DNA from: Paralvinella palmiformis
Lineage: Eukaryota; Annelida; Polychaeta; Terebellida; Alvinellidae
Assembly: GCA_025642065.1 (NCBI GenBank)
Contig: JAODUP010000032.1
Coordinates: forward strand, 1,391,001-1,455,000
Length of the DNA stretch: 64,000 nt
Direction: 5' to 3'
Below the pieces are notes generated by a model. It had not been told where the DNA came from. It made no database searches and saw only the letters and a list, made by a program, of their open reading frames with translations. The position numbers and the translations under genes are program-made. Shown here piece after piece: positions 13,568 to 25,613 of the stretch (the stretch's first letter is position 1; each line of letters starts with the position of its first letter).

Positions 13568-14953
13568 TCCACATAATCCGAGTTTTCTAACATATATGGT
13601 AGTTATAAAAAGATGTCACAGAACTAAACCTTATGAGAATTACTAGCTTCTATGGCACCAATATAGACATCCATATGGTAGTAAATATTTAGAATCAGTC
13701 AGGCCCGTAATCAAGTCTGTTAGAGGACTGGAAAATCCTTACTTATTTTTCGTTTTTCCTTAATTGTGAATTTCCTGTTGAAATCCTGAGGCACGCTGAA
13801 GTACTGTCCAGTCATGTCCTCGATGAGAACTCGCTTCTGTTCACATATTGAGTCAATTCTGGCTATCTATGAATTAGAACAGAAAAGAATCGTTAAATCT
13901 CTCATTGGTTATTCTTTAGTACATAATACACACCGGTAGCCAATGACTAAACACAATTGCCGAAATTTAAATAGCGATCTTCCTTTATTGACCTGTTCCG
14001 GTTAACTCAGTCTGTGAAGTGGAAGTAATAAAATTACAAGATAGTTGCGTCATATTTTCTAAAATACTTACTGGATCATATCTATAACACATTTTATTAT
14101 TGTTCCCACATTAATTTAATCTGTTAGATTCGGATTGGAAACTGTTAGATGTGCCCGTTTTGTTCGATTCATTTCTGTTTCCGTGTACAATGAGGTGTAG
14201 ACATAACACAAACTGCAAGTAAAATGGAGGTTTGGTAAGCAGAGAACCATTTCTCTAGATAGACATATTCTAACCTGGTTACTAAGTGTTGTCTCGGCAT
14301 CGCTTGGTCCAGAGAAGCTTCTTTTAACCAGGACGTAGATTGGCAATCTCTGGCTATATTTTGCATATAACGTCCGCGGAGTATAGACCGTCTTTGACCA
14401 AATTATATCGTCTAGATACACCATTGTTCTGTATGAATCATATCACCTGGAAATATTTAAATAATAATAATCATTATTGTTGTTGATGTTGTTGTTACCT
14501 ATTCTGTCATGACATGGTGTAATGTAAAATCATACTGCGATATGACATGACATTCCAACATTTATGGAATAGCATCATTGTTCGGATAGGCCATTGTTCC
14601 TGTTGTTAGTTCTATTAAATGGGTTTCATGTCTTAACGTTGAAGTAGTTCAATGGAACAATGTTATAATTTTGGTTCCATTGACGAGGTACTCCACTCAG
14701 AATACAATGGCACGAATAATTATATGACTTAGTCTTGGGTGTTTTTTGTCGGAACCGCTCACAGTAAAAGAGTGAAACGACCAGGCATATGGATCTCCGC
14801 CATTTCTGGATGCCTTCCATGTACACGATAACAGTTGCCGTTTTGAGTTGATAGAGACAGACCATTTGAGAGCCGTTGAGGGAAGACACCCGACGGTATT
14901 AGGATGCCACTGTTAGCGTCTGTTGCCGACGTATCGGTGGCATACATCCAAAG
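5747..14953 (-). CDS. Large CABIT-domain protein with long disordered tail (5' end not found)
   Basis: Six minus-strand exons join at 14953-14763, 14428-14275, 13866-13743, 10855-10673, 9543-7778 and 7681-5747. Together they make 4,353 nt, 1,450 codons plus TAG, and every junction is phase-consistent. The first roughly 220 residues read like a CABIT repeat (THEMIS/GAREM superfamily): a HMPGRFTLLL strand, a TLYAKYSQRLPIYVLV segment, a GQYFSVPQDF segment, then KTLKEILKHYKLPVPV, which follows the family pattern 'TLKEIL..y.LPV.V'. The remaining ~1,230 residues are Ser/Thr/Asp/Glu-rich with no fold I recognise. CABIT proteins act as intracellular signalling adaptors (THEMIS in T cells, GAREM in MAPK signalling). 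A Drosophila relative may be Serrano, which is from memory and not certain. The start codon is missing: the first exon seen opens at an AG acceptor in phase 0, so more CABIT sequence probably lies upstream. The gene is well supported; the family call is moderate. Confidence 0.8.
7778..9543 (-). CDS. CABIT gene, long penultimate exon
   Basis: This is 588 codons of Ser/Thr/Arg-rich sequence with no predicted fold. The acceptor chosen is GGAAG|ATATTAG, because it restores phase 1. The more pyrimidine-like AG 8 bp further in would force a stop within a few codons. The donor is CGG|GTAAGT (phase 0). Antisense open frames across this exon are shadows of its GC-rich codons. Confidence 0.75.
10673..10855 (-). 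CDS. CABIT gene exon: KTLKEILKHYKLPVPV segment
   Basis: The donor is GAAG|GTAAGAG (phase 1). The acceptor TTTAAG is weak in pyrimidines, but the two leading G bases complete an Arg codon with the previous exon. The TLKEIL...LPVPV signature is the clearest CABIT feature in the gene. The 2.9-kb intron upstream contains the hAT element. Confidence 0.7.
12219..12226. repeat. Target-site duplication, left (hAT element)
   Basis: TGTGCGCC, identical to the right copy at 12908-12915. Confidence 0.85.
12227..12907. mobile_element. hAT-type non-autonomous transposon with 8-bp TSD
   Basis: The element begins CAGGGTTG and ends CAACTCTA, giving terminal inverted repeats YAGRGTTG. It is flanked by perfect 8-bp duplications TGTGCGCC (12219-12226 and 12908-12915). 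Eight-bp target duplications and CA(G)nGTTG-like ends are typical of hAT elements. Sub-terminal regions are packed with GATTTAAATC-type repeats on both sides. At 681 bp it encodes no transposase and is therefore a MITE-like or internally deleted copy. It sits in an intron of the CABIT gene. Confidence 0.85.
12908..12915. repeat. Target-site duplication, right (hAT element)
   Basis: TGTGCGCC, identical to the left copy at 12219-12226. Confidence 0.85.
13743..13866 (-). CDS. CABIT gene exon: GQYFSVPQDF segment
   Basis: The acceptor is TTCATAG and the donor is GTAAGG (phase 1). The exon encodes an alternating hydrophobic block, with VLIEDMTGQYFSVPQDF followed by a basic KEKRK run. An in-phase alternative acceptor does not exist 4 bp downstream (that AG shifts the frame), so the upstream AG is preferred. 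Confidence 0.65.
14275..14428 (-). CDS. CABIT gene exon: TLYAKYSQRLPIYVLV segment
   Basis: The acceptor is CATACAG and the donor is CAG|GTTAG (phase 0). One leading base completes the Leu codon left open by the previous exon. The LPIYVLVKRSFSG stretch fits the start of a CABIT beta-barrel. Out-of-frame alternatives contain stops. Confidence 0.65.
14763..14953 (-). CDS. CABIT gene, first exon recognised
   Basis: The exon opens after a TATAG acceptor (phase 0) with LWMYATD and ends at a GTGAGC donor (phase 2) just after PGRFTLLL. The GRF.LL motif resembles the strand that closes a CABIT half-repeat. The codons before the acceptor are unknown, so this is an internal exon of a longer gene. Confidence 0.65.
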
Positions 14954-15601
14954 CTATATTTGTATTTCCGGTTCCAAATTGGGTCGTCGAAACATAAGAC
15001 ATGATACTATGACACGGCATGACATATTAAACAGTGACATTACATGACCTGACACGACATCACATGACATCACTTAACAAACTATGAAGGACCTTCTACG
15101 ATATAAAGAAGAAAACAACATGACATAATAGTCACACATCAATTGTAATTGAGTCATTATTTTTAAACTTTACTTCTGCCTTCCAACAATGAATTCTTTA
15201 AACAGGCATCTCTTTAAAGTGTAAATATACGTCTACCTTTGATCAGAGTAAATACAAACAAGGAGAATGTAGGTTTGAAATCGTCATCTTCTACCTTCGA
15301 AGTCGATCTTTATTACCATAACCGAAGTATACAGTATATCCATAGAACTAAATAAGTCAATTTTGCTTCTAAAATCGCGTAATGTTGTTAGAAATATTCC
15401 CTCGTCCGTTCTCTCTTTCATTCCTGTCTTCATAATAAATAGTTCTTTGTATTATATCAACAGCGATGCTAGTCTTCAGTTTTCCAACACACGTAAACTT
15501 GTCACATTATACACGATACGTCGTTACACGGAAGGCATAACTTTGACCGTATGAACATAACTTAAATAATTTATTCTGGGTTTGCAATCGTAAATGAATA
15601 G

Positions 15602-15656
<55 letters not shown>
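15602..15656. repeat. (CT)n(GT)n microsatellite
   Basis: Composite dinucleotide tract. The same CT-GT arrangement recurs at 17971-18011 and 18714-18763. Confidence 0.95.
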
Positions 15657-15660
<4 letters not shown>

Positions 15661-16075
15661 AACGACTAACATTTTACGGTAATATAAAAATATAAACATT
15701 CCCATCTACACCAGACCTAGTAACTTTCTCCCACAACATTCTCTCTTCATACACCAACAGAAACATCACTTATTATATCGCTGATTGTATTGTAAATAAA
15801 AGGATACGTAGGCAAACATATACACACTGATAATACATCCATATAACATCCATATAACGTATATTAATTAATTAATATAAGTTTGTTTCGCCTCTTCGCT
15901 GGCCACACCTGGGATAAAGGACCGAGAGGCAACAGCCTACGGAAATATCTCAGAGTTACGACAATTATACATGTAAATAAGAATATATAAATGCATGCAC
16001 ACACATATACACATACCTGGTCTCACACATATGTGCAGGCATACACACATTCTTATTTAAACCACACACACACAT

Positions 16076-16110
<35 letters not shown>

Positions 16111-16479
16111 AAATCATTCAAACGTAGACTATATACTAGGTACTAGGTACGTCTGTCTCCGTTCACCCATCATACATATACATACCAGTGTGTTATAAAT
16201 TAGTTTCTTATAAGTATAAACTTATTGTTTATACTAGCGATGCGATTACAATCGAAGAATGAATCTTGTCTTCTGTTTATGCCAAGCCACACGGGTCAAG
16301 CTGGTCTATACTTCACTATACCATGAATTCAAGATCACAATCTGCTACAAAACACCACCTCCTTAGTCCGAAATTCTCAGCTTCAATCTCTCTAAGTAGT
16401 ACGGTTAGGCTCTACGTTCCACAAACTCCACGAAAACATCGAAAAACAACCGCAGTTGTTAGTGTTTATTACCAATAAG

Positions 16480-16800
16480 CAATATCGATCCGCCGCGAAA
16501 TCTGGCAGGCCACAGGCAACAGTGTGGCTGCGCTTTTATCAGCGTTGAAGTCCCCTAAGCTCGATGCCGTTCTTCGTTCATGAACGAAATAGCTCAGGAA
16601 TAGCTTATGGTCCGCTGAGGCGAAACGCCGCGCGAGGAGCGATCTGACGGTACTATCACAAACTGAACTTGTCTATGTCGAGATAATTTAGCGAACAGTA
16701 AGGCGTCGACGGACCGTGTCCAAGCACAGAGCAGGTCTAGAAATATAACAACGACGCTTCTTAGCTATGTAATGTGTTAGACTGGCCCAGATAACTTACC
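16480..16800. promoter_or_regulatory. GC-richer non-repetitive island upstream of the CABIT gene
   Basis: A CpG-containing, non-repeat block in otherwise AT-rich DNA, about 1.5-1.8 kb upstream of the first recognised CABIT exon. It may be that gene's promoter or first non-coding exon. No start codon with a convincing donor could be linked to the known exons. Confidence 0.25.
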
Positions 16801-16842
16801 ATGTGTGTAATGAAAATAGTTTATCTCGTTCTGAAAATGTGT

Positions 16843-16902
16843 TTGTGTGTGTGTGTGTGTGTGTGTGCGTGCGTGCGTGCGTGTGTGTGTGTGCGTGCGT
16901 GT
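16843..16902. repeat. (GT)n / (GCGT)n microsatellite
   Basis: GT tract interrupted by GCGT units. Confidence 0.9.
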
Positions 16903-17969
16903 GTTCATATTTAGATATAGGGGTTCGCCTTACATTATATGTTGTTTTATGATTTCCAGTGAAGCTGCTCGTTTTAACAATTCTGGCTTCGTGACAGCTA
17001 TTCATTATACAAATTTAACTCTTCGTAGATACTAGCAATAGACAATAACAATACGTATGTAACTGCTATTTTGAGGGGGAGTGGTTTAATATTACTACAC
17101 ATCTCAGCATGAAAAGCCCGAACTGTGGAATTTGTCACACACACACACACACACACACAAAGAGAGAGAGAGAGAGAGAGAGAGATACCAAAACATTGAT
17201 TCTCCACCAAATACATACAGCTACAACTTTTGACATCATGTGAAGAAGGCCTTATTGTGAAACAGAATATCTGCAAGGATTGACTTTTATATCATGTAGC
17301 AGTGTCACGCCATAAACCTGTTACTGTACTGTGTGGGCCAGCTTCGTGTATAGACAAATATACGTAAGTGTCCGCTAGTAGAGATATTTTAGCATATATA
17401 CATTCAGACACCCGCATGAAAAGAGATCGTGCAAATATTTGGACAGGCCAATAACTTCATATCTAGACAAATCTGTAAAACAAAACTCACTATTATCAGA
17501 TGATAGATGTATAATCACGATTTAAGATTAATTGTACCAATAACAAAGAAAATAACCAAATAACTAACAACAAATTGACTCTATGGTATAAACAGAACAC
17601 CATTGAGTGCAATTTTAGGAAAATATCCTTACGTCCGGAAATGCCACTCATTTCCCTCATATTTCTGAGACTCCGCACTACAGAGAAGCGCCCTCTATCA
17701 GTCTATGCGTTCTAGACCCCCCTCCCAATATCGAGGTCACCGATTCGTCATTAAAGGAATTTAATTAAACAAAATAATAGACAATCAAAATACCAGACTA
17801 AATCCGAGATCAAATCAAATTAAAACTACACAAATTCAAATGACCATCAGAAAGATAATAACAAGTGTTGATGCCGTGAAATATCCGAGTTTAGAAGCTA
17901 GAAATCAGAAGGACGCCCCACATGAGGCATACGTAACTGTATTTATTGGGCCAGGAGATAAATTGTGCG

Positions 17970-18010
<41 letters not shown>

Positions 18011-18897
18011 ATGTACGCGCGTGCACGTGTCAGGTCTCAGCGGCTGTGGCAAAGAAATATTCATGTGAAATATGGCGCCGATATGTGGGGACTTTTTAAA
18101 TATTTGTTGTTATTTTGAAAGTCTTGTTTACTCGACAGACGATCTAAACACAATATCGGGTTTTAGAACATTACTAATCAACACCATACTAAATCTTAGT
18201 AGGTAATATAAACTTTTTTACCCCTACCCCTCCCCCCATATATGTTATATACATTATTTTCATCACCCCCCCCCCCCATACTCCCTATGCATGTCCATCT
18301 TTACATTCTACATCGGTAACTTATATTAAACAACAAGATTACGGGAATATACAAGACGTATCTCCGCCATATTCCCTTATCAGCAGCCTTACTAGAGATG
18401 AAACGACGATGAATTGTCTACAAGAGATAACAACGAATTTAGATTTTCTGAGCCAGTGTATTACCGATTACTCTTTTATGTTATACTAAAGATACAACGT
18501 ACCAGAAAGAAACCATAAGCCGACACACAAGAAACCCTCCCCCCCAACCACCCCCCTCTATACACGTAACTATCTCATATCATTGTCCTTGACCCTAAGT
18601 GTCACGTCAGCAGTTTACCCATTCAGCCTTTGTATTAAGGTCCAGTTAGTTATCAACTTACAACTCTTACTATACAAGCATGTTATAGATCTTATATTTT
18701 GACACAATGACTCTCTCTCTCTCTCTCTCTCTCTTGTTGTGTGTGTGTGTGTGTGTGTGTGTGTGAACAAGTGTGTGTGGTTAATTATTCAGTTCGATGA
18801 ACATTCAGATAGCACATTAGTTAACTTTATATGCCATTTAAAAACGGGCAGCTTTCCAAATTTATTTTAATTTATAGGTACTATGCTAGGAGAAAAG

Positions 18898-18940
18898 TAG
18901 TAGTAGTAGTAGTAGTAATAGTAGTAGTAGTAGTAGTAAA
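18898..18940. repeat. (AGT)n microsatellite
   Basis: Trinucleotide tract with one interruption. Confidence 0.9.
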
Positions 18941-19460
18941 AAAGTAACAGCAGCAGTAGTTGTTGTTGCTGCAATAACATGAAAGGAACCGATATCAGTA
19001 GTAATACCAATATTATCTTGTTCTATATAACCCCTGTTTGTTTGATTGTAGAGAGGAAACATTAAAATAAATCTTTCTCTTGTCATGACTTCGTGTAGAT
19101 ATTTGGTCTTGCCTCTTATTTATTGTTCAGCTGTTAATGATTATATAATTTACATAAATAATAAACGAAAGTCGTGTATTAAGTAAAGGTAAACGTAATG
19201 AATAATTAGTTAAACTCCCGTCCCTCACGCCCGAATCTGAGTAATTGATGTTGTTGTTGTTGTTGTTATATCATTCTTAGAGGGCATTCTCTAGTCAACA
19301 AGTTGTCAACACCCGACGGAAATCAACGTCACTTGTAATGAAAAAAATGTGTTACGCGTGCATGTAGTGGCTCCGCCTGGTGTGTGATTACGAATATACA
19401 CCAGTCTCTTTTAGAGGAGAGGAATACATGATGACGGCCTGGGCTGTGGTAATAATGTTG

Positions 19461-19592
<132 letters not shown>

Positions 19593-20774
19593 CGTACGCA
19601 CGCACGCACACATTGCTACACATCGGAATACGCAATAATATGGAATTGACAGTATATTGTACAAAATATGTGGAAACATTCGGAAAATATGAACAATATT
19701 CCCATCAACCATCACATTAGATATATTGACTGAACGAGTGTAAAACTCTCATTTATAAGAAGCATTACTTATTAAACTCATACCACCATTATGCTTATCG
19801 TATTTATTTGTTATTGTATCATTTGGTGCATTTGAATTTGAATTAGTTTTAGCACAAGACAAGAAACAATTCAATCACATATGCTGGTTATTAAACAAAT
19901 CATGGTCGTGTAAGTAATTGAAGCGTCTGAAAACGAAACTGGAGCAATAATTTAGACCTGGAGTCACAAAGCTAAGGATCTTTGTTGACAAAAGTTTTGG
20001 ACAGTTCGATTGTTTTTCAGCTATAGAATCTGTCAATTTCCCACGCACGTTAATATAAACATTGGTAGACATCTACTAATTGTTGTAACTGGGTACGCTG
20101 TAAATGTTTATGGATGATCTGTAGTGATCATCACTTCTGGTGACCCAGTAATCGCTAATTTCTTCTTCGTGTGCATGAGATGGCTATGTTTGTTGGTGCC
20201 ATCTACTGGTACTATCATTTCGACACGTGGCACCATGTGTCATCAAGTTATGATTTCAGTTAATCCAAGCAATAAATTGAGGTCTGAATAACACATGTTT
20301 ACCGAAAAGTTTCACTTTTAAGCTTTTCTCAATCTTGCCCTTAACTAAATAGCATATTATAGAAGACAAGTAAGGCAGTGATAGGCTTGAACACGTTTAG
20401 AAAATATATTTTAAATAGTTTTTGTTTTGTGAAAACGATCCCTTCGCGTTCTTCTATGCGAGAATGTGTATGTAGTCAATTTCACCTTAACCTGATCATC
20501 GTATATTCCTAAACCTGGCAATGGCTAGGTTTGGGTTAATGTCAAATATTAAAAATACTACTAGAGTGAACGGCTAAATTGTAGTAAATGTTAAGGCTTT
20601 AAAATGTCCATAATCGGCTAGAATAAGCCAAAGGAAAGAAATGAATACATTACAAGTCCACAATAAAGTGAGACAAGTGTCTTATAATAACAATGTAGTA
20701 CTCTGGTTATTAATCGATTTGGGAATTACATAATGCCTTGTGAACGATTAATGTTAAACTGATATCATGTATGT

Positions 20775-21190
20775 CTGTGTGTTATATGTTTTATGGGCTG
20801 AATGTAGGTCACATATTAGGGATGTTAACTGAACGACACCTTGATCTGGAGTTAAGAGAACCACAACCAACAGCAGTTGTTCGTCATCAGCGTATGGAGT
20901 GGGAAGTTCTGAAGTCACACTTCGAAGCAATTCGTCTGACCTTGATTAAGCAAAATAGGGTTAATAAATTTGGCGCCAAAATTTGAAACATGGATGAAAC
21001 AGGAATTATCGAGAGTTGATGAAGGTGACTGGCTAGATCTGGTTCAAAACTTCCGCACAGTAGGTCAAGTGGAAACAATGAAGTGACAACAGTTATTACA
21101 GCCGTTAATGACGAAGGAGGGAAGTCTTTAATAGATATGGTTGAGATTTTGTTAGATGTTACGCTTATGGACATCCTGATTAATGCTTTG
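20775..21190 (+). pseudogene. Degenerate pogo/DDE_1-type transposase fragment
   Basis: The plus strand reads LELREPQPTAV, a helical linker, then NMDETGI, followed after frame breaks by NNEVTTVITAVNDEGGK. The order 'L.LR.PE.T... NMDETGI ... VT.... G' is that of pogo/Tigger and related DDE_1 transposases, where NMDETG carries the first catalytic Asp. A stop precedes NMDETG and at least two frameshifts follow. The later Asp residues and the C terminus are gone. Confidence 0.7.
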
Positions 21191-23278
21191 CATTTACTAC
21201 TTGACATGTGACACAAACCATTTTTTAACAGTTAACTGTTCTTGGAATAAGATGATAAAAACCTTTATAACCTAGCTATAGATATGTTCTTTGGCCAGGA
21301 GTTGAAACGAACCCATCTTTGTGAAGCATTCATTTCGTTATTCAAATTCAAATTGAAAATGATTATCTAAACCTGACTATGGGCTTAGTACATAGACCAT
21401 TCAGCATACATGTACATGTGGGGGTGGAATGGGGCCTGCATTTATCTGACCTCCGCTACCATTTCGAGGGGGTTGTTATCCAGTCCCTAGACTTTGATGT
21501 AAAAGGGTCTAAATACCTTAGATTTAGAGGGTCTTGTCTTTTTTCCATTTTTTTTAGACATTCAGTAAAGTTTAGATATCTGATGTTCCAAATGAGTATT
21601 TAACAAAGTGGCTTAGATCAGGTATTTATAGTGGTAGATCTTTAACGTTCCATGTTTCGCCTGGCTGCCAAACAACCACCACATTCCAAATCAAACTGGC
21701 CTCGTTCTTCTAGTCACCCGTTTCTGCTTACTTTCTCGTACTAAACATTAAATTGCAGATGGGTTTCATCGATAGTATGGTTGTTGGGTGTACAAACGAC
21801 TGTATTCAAATATGATCGCGTTAAAGAAAGGTTGGCCAGGGTTATGTGAAAAGTACACATACACTGGCCCCGGATTATTAGGTAAAATGTGGCCAGGATA
21901 TGGTGAAATTCTAGACACGATCATAGCGCTCAAATAGCACTTACACCTGATGGCCAGGTTTTGGTTAGCTGAATTTTCTCGGTGAGAAGAAGTGAACCAG
22001 CTATCTTGAATAATGAATTACTGGGAACTGTTTGAAAACAAAAGTGGCCAGGATTTTGTTAAATTACCCTACCTCATATCACGACGTTCAACGTATCGAT
22101 GCTGAACACTGGATTTTTAATTTTTGATGAGGTCCGATTTAGAGAAATATTAATACACTATAATTATACTATGCATATATATTCGTGTAATCGACATTTA
22201 GCAATATTTTGTTGTGTCTCATAATTGCAGCTAGGCCTACATAATATTTGCATATATTACACATAATCATACTTGAACAAATATGAGCCTATTCCAGTTT
22301 AACGATATCCAAGTAAAATCTTTTAGCGTTTCTGATGTGTTAAGCATCACCATAAGGTAGAGAGATACGGATGAGGTAATTATCCTTCTATAAATACTTA
22401 GTTCCTCGGATTACCTTTACAGGTATCATAAGCGGCAAATAAGACATAAATCTAGTTTGGAATCTTGTCTTATTGTACAGGTAATATGGCGAAGTTTACT
22501 CTCAAAACAGTATTTTCCTAGTAAACCTTTTAGGTCATTTAAGTATAATATCTGTGAGCCATATTAACCTCTGTAATACTTTTCTACACACTAAATGTAT
22601 GTATCATATATTTGTTTAAGGATGATAAATGCGATATTATGGGATTTAGGGAGTGTGGTGGGCTTCTTCTGCGACCGATGGATCGGGAAAAAAATATTCT
22701 CTGCCCTTTAACTATATTGGATTATTTTTATTTGACCTTCTTTATAGGACTTTTATTTATTATTCGAATGGGGGAGCGGGGATAAACTTAATAATTATAT
22801 TTTTATGGTTCATGGATTCTTACTGAACACATTTTACTGATATAGCGCAACTATTCATTTGCTTGTGTAGATCGGTACTCGATGATTTGAATTTTCGAAT
22901 GATCTACTGGCTACGATTAATTTGAGCGCGTTGGAGAGATAATGATAAAGTTTTATCATAGAACTTCCTATAGTTCTATGGTTTGATTTGATTTTGTCGA
23001 CCTTAGATTTATATGACCTAACGTCGATAACGGAATATTTTATAAGAAGACCGCATAAGTTTTGCTCGCTCGCTCACTCAATCAATTAATCATACATTAC
23101 TGTATCAAACATGTGATGACTCATAAACAATTTATTAACACATTAACTTCAGTTTATGTACTAGTGCACTTGTGGATCATTTCAAGATCTCTTTCTCTCT
23201 CTCTCGGCATAATTAATCTATATACATTTATACTTTACAATGAGATTAAAAAATGTCACAAATATATTGTTATAAAAG

Positions 23279-23326
<48 letters not shown>

Positions 23327-23464
23327 CTATATCTATTTTATACCTGAGCTTGTGTGTGTGTGTGTGGTGTGCGTGTGCGTGTCAGTGTGTGTGTGTGTCG
23401 GCATATCTATATAGCCATCAATAATATTCCCTCCTTCCAGTCAGTAATCCAGTCATATTCCATA
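21191..23464. other. Intergenic, no gene recognised
   Basis: Contains four spaced TGGCCAGG-centred repeats (21833-22060) and the presumed 3'UTR of the EndoU-like gene at its right end. Confidence 0.55.
23278..23324. repeat. (AT)n microsatellite
   Basis: About 23 units, downstream of the EndoU-like gene's stop codon. Confidence 0.95.
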
Positions 23465-23695
23465 CTAAGTCAGAGTATCAGAAATGTTAATAATGAATTC
23501 CGTGGCTTGTGTACTCTCATTGTACGCTACGATAATATCCTGTCCCTGAAGACTAAATAAACAGGGCGCTGTGCCTCGTACAAAGTAACAAAGACTGTAC
23601 AAAGCCAGTTCAAAGTCCGGACTCGTACCAATGAACATCGTAGACAAAGGCTTCATTATGCCATCCCAGGTAAACCTTAACTGTAATAAACCGAT
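23465..23695 (-). CDS. EndoU-like gene exon 5: C-terminal lobe and stop
   Basis: The acceptor is CCGTTTCAG and the stop is TAG at 23465. It carries MFIGTSPDFELALYSLC, one of the best conserved EndoU stretches, followed by a short divergent C terminus. Confidence 0.9.
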   Translation of the reverse strand: MGLLQLRFTWDGIMKPLSTMFIGTSPDFELALYSLCYFVRGTAPCLFSLQGQDIIVAYNESTQATEFIINISDTLT

Positions 23696-23987
23696 CTGAA
23701 ACGGGAAAATAGCCACTTATCAGTGAAATAAACTAACATCGAAATTGATAAATAGTCTGTAACACCTTGAGGAATCGCTGAGTCTCTTCATTATCAGATC
23801 ACTCGGACGGTTTTCATATTAGTTGCGTAGTAATACTATATTCCGTAAATAAAAACATCATTTTGTCTGATATCAAATACCTGGATACAGGCAAGCGTAA
23901 TATAATTTAAGTGTTTTCGGGCTATACGCTACCCCAATATCTAAATTCAACTATATAAGCTAGTATTTTAATCATTAGTTAATGCAA

Positions 23988-24021
<34 letters not shown>

Positions 24022-25576
24022 ATGTGCGTGTGTTTGTGTGCGCGTGGGTGCATGTGCGTGTGTGTGGTGATTGACTCAATTAATCAATATGTGTGGTTGT
24101 TTTACCTGGTTTTTGCTTAGATAACCGTGGTAGTTAATGCGTTTAGCTTTCTCCTGTAAATAAAACTGTATCCAGTTGTTGAGGCCAAATACTCGAGATT
24201 CGTGTTTAACGCCGACGAATACTGTCTCAAAAGCGGAGCTTCGCCCGTCTAACTTCTTGAACCATAAATCATAAATCTCAGAACTAAAGCTTGTAGAGAA
24301 CAACTCTGGAATGAGAAGATGATAAGTCTGAAATATCTACTACACGTTAGTATACAGGTAATTATATATTGATCTATCTGTTTATCGGTTTACATGTAAG
24401 TTCATTGATGAATATTTAAGTCCTGTAGATAGATGGCAAGGTAGATAATTTGGTAGCCAGGTAGGTATATAGGCAAGTAGACAGACAGGCTTATAAGTCG
24501 GGAGATTATTAGGTAAACAATTTGTAAGTTAGATATGAAAGTAGGTAGATAGGATGATACGTTACCAAGAAGTCAGATAGTACGTAAGTTGGTAGATTAG
24601 CAAATAACGAAGTTGTTAGATAGATGGCTAATTTGCTAGCTAGGCTAATAGGTAGAAAAGTATGTAAGTGGTTTTGGAAATAAGTCGGTAATTTGATAGA
24701 TATATTTGTAACCAGGTATAAAACTCTGACAATTTGTAAATACAGAAACTGGAAGGTATTTGTGTAATAATAATAATAATAATAATGTATGTTTAACAAA
24801 GAGCCCTTAATAGCAGGAGCCAGTCAATGGCGCTGTACAGTGAAACTCAAAATAATATGTTTGTAAAACTCAATAAGAGATTTGAAAGATGATCATTATT
24901 ATATCAGTGAACTCCGATGGTATAGCGAAGTGTTACAGGTTCGATCCCATCAAGAGGTCGAAACCTTTTCAGGGATTAAACGTTAAATGGCTCTGCCGTC
25001 TTCACTGAATCGATTAAAATACGCTCTGAGGACGTAATACACTTTGGCAATGATCACCCTCGGGGTATTTCGGCTCCATCTGTCCGTACTGCCCGGGGAT
25101 ACTCCCCCAAAATACAAAGCAAGCATTATTTATCTGTGAAAGCAACCCCGAACAGGTGAATATTCAGAAGAGATAAAAACTTTCAACAAAAGACTACCCA
25201 TTTCTAACATCCATTGCCAACCTATTCCATAAAGTTGTGGTTGCAACACTAAATGCGCAATCACCATATGACTTGACCTGAGACACGGGTACCTGCAATA
25301 ATATCTGACAGAATGATCTGACAGAGTCTTCGGGATCACTTTCTAATGGACACCAGTTTGCACAGGTATTCAGGTGCCATGTCATTGATAGATGTATAAG
25401 TTATTATTAAAATCTTGAAATCTATACGATCTGATAGGTAGAAAATGTATTTTTTTGAAGAATTGGGTTGATATGAGTATTTGTCACTATACGAGCTGCA
25501 TTATTCTGAATTCGCTGAAGGCTATTGATATAATTATCAGCTATGATATATAAAAAGAAGTTACAATAATGTATAT

Positions 25577-25613
<37 letters not shown>

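Noticed and set aside
20887..21216. 109-codon minus-strand frame
   Set aside because: It is antisense to the pogo-like transposase fossil, which explains the sequence better.
24509..24799. 96-codon minus-strand frame
   Set aside because: Derived from a degenerate TAGG/TAGA repeat tract; the peptide is a repetitive LPTYL pattern.
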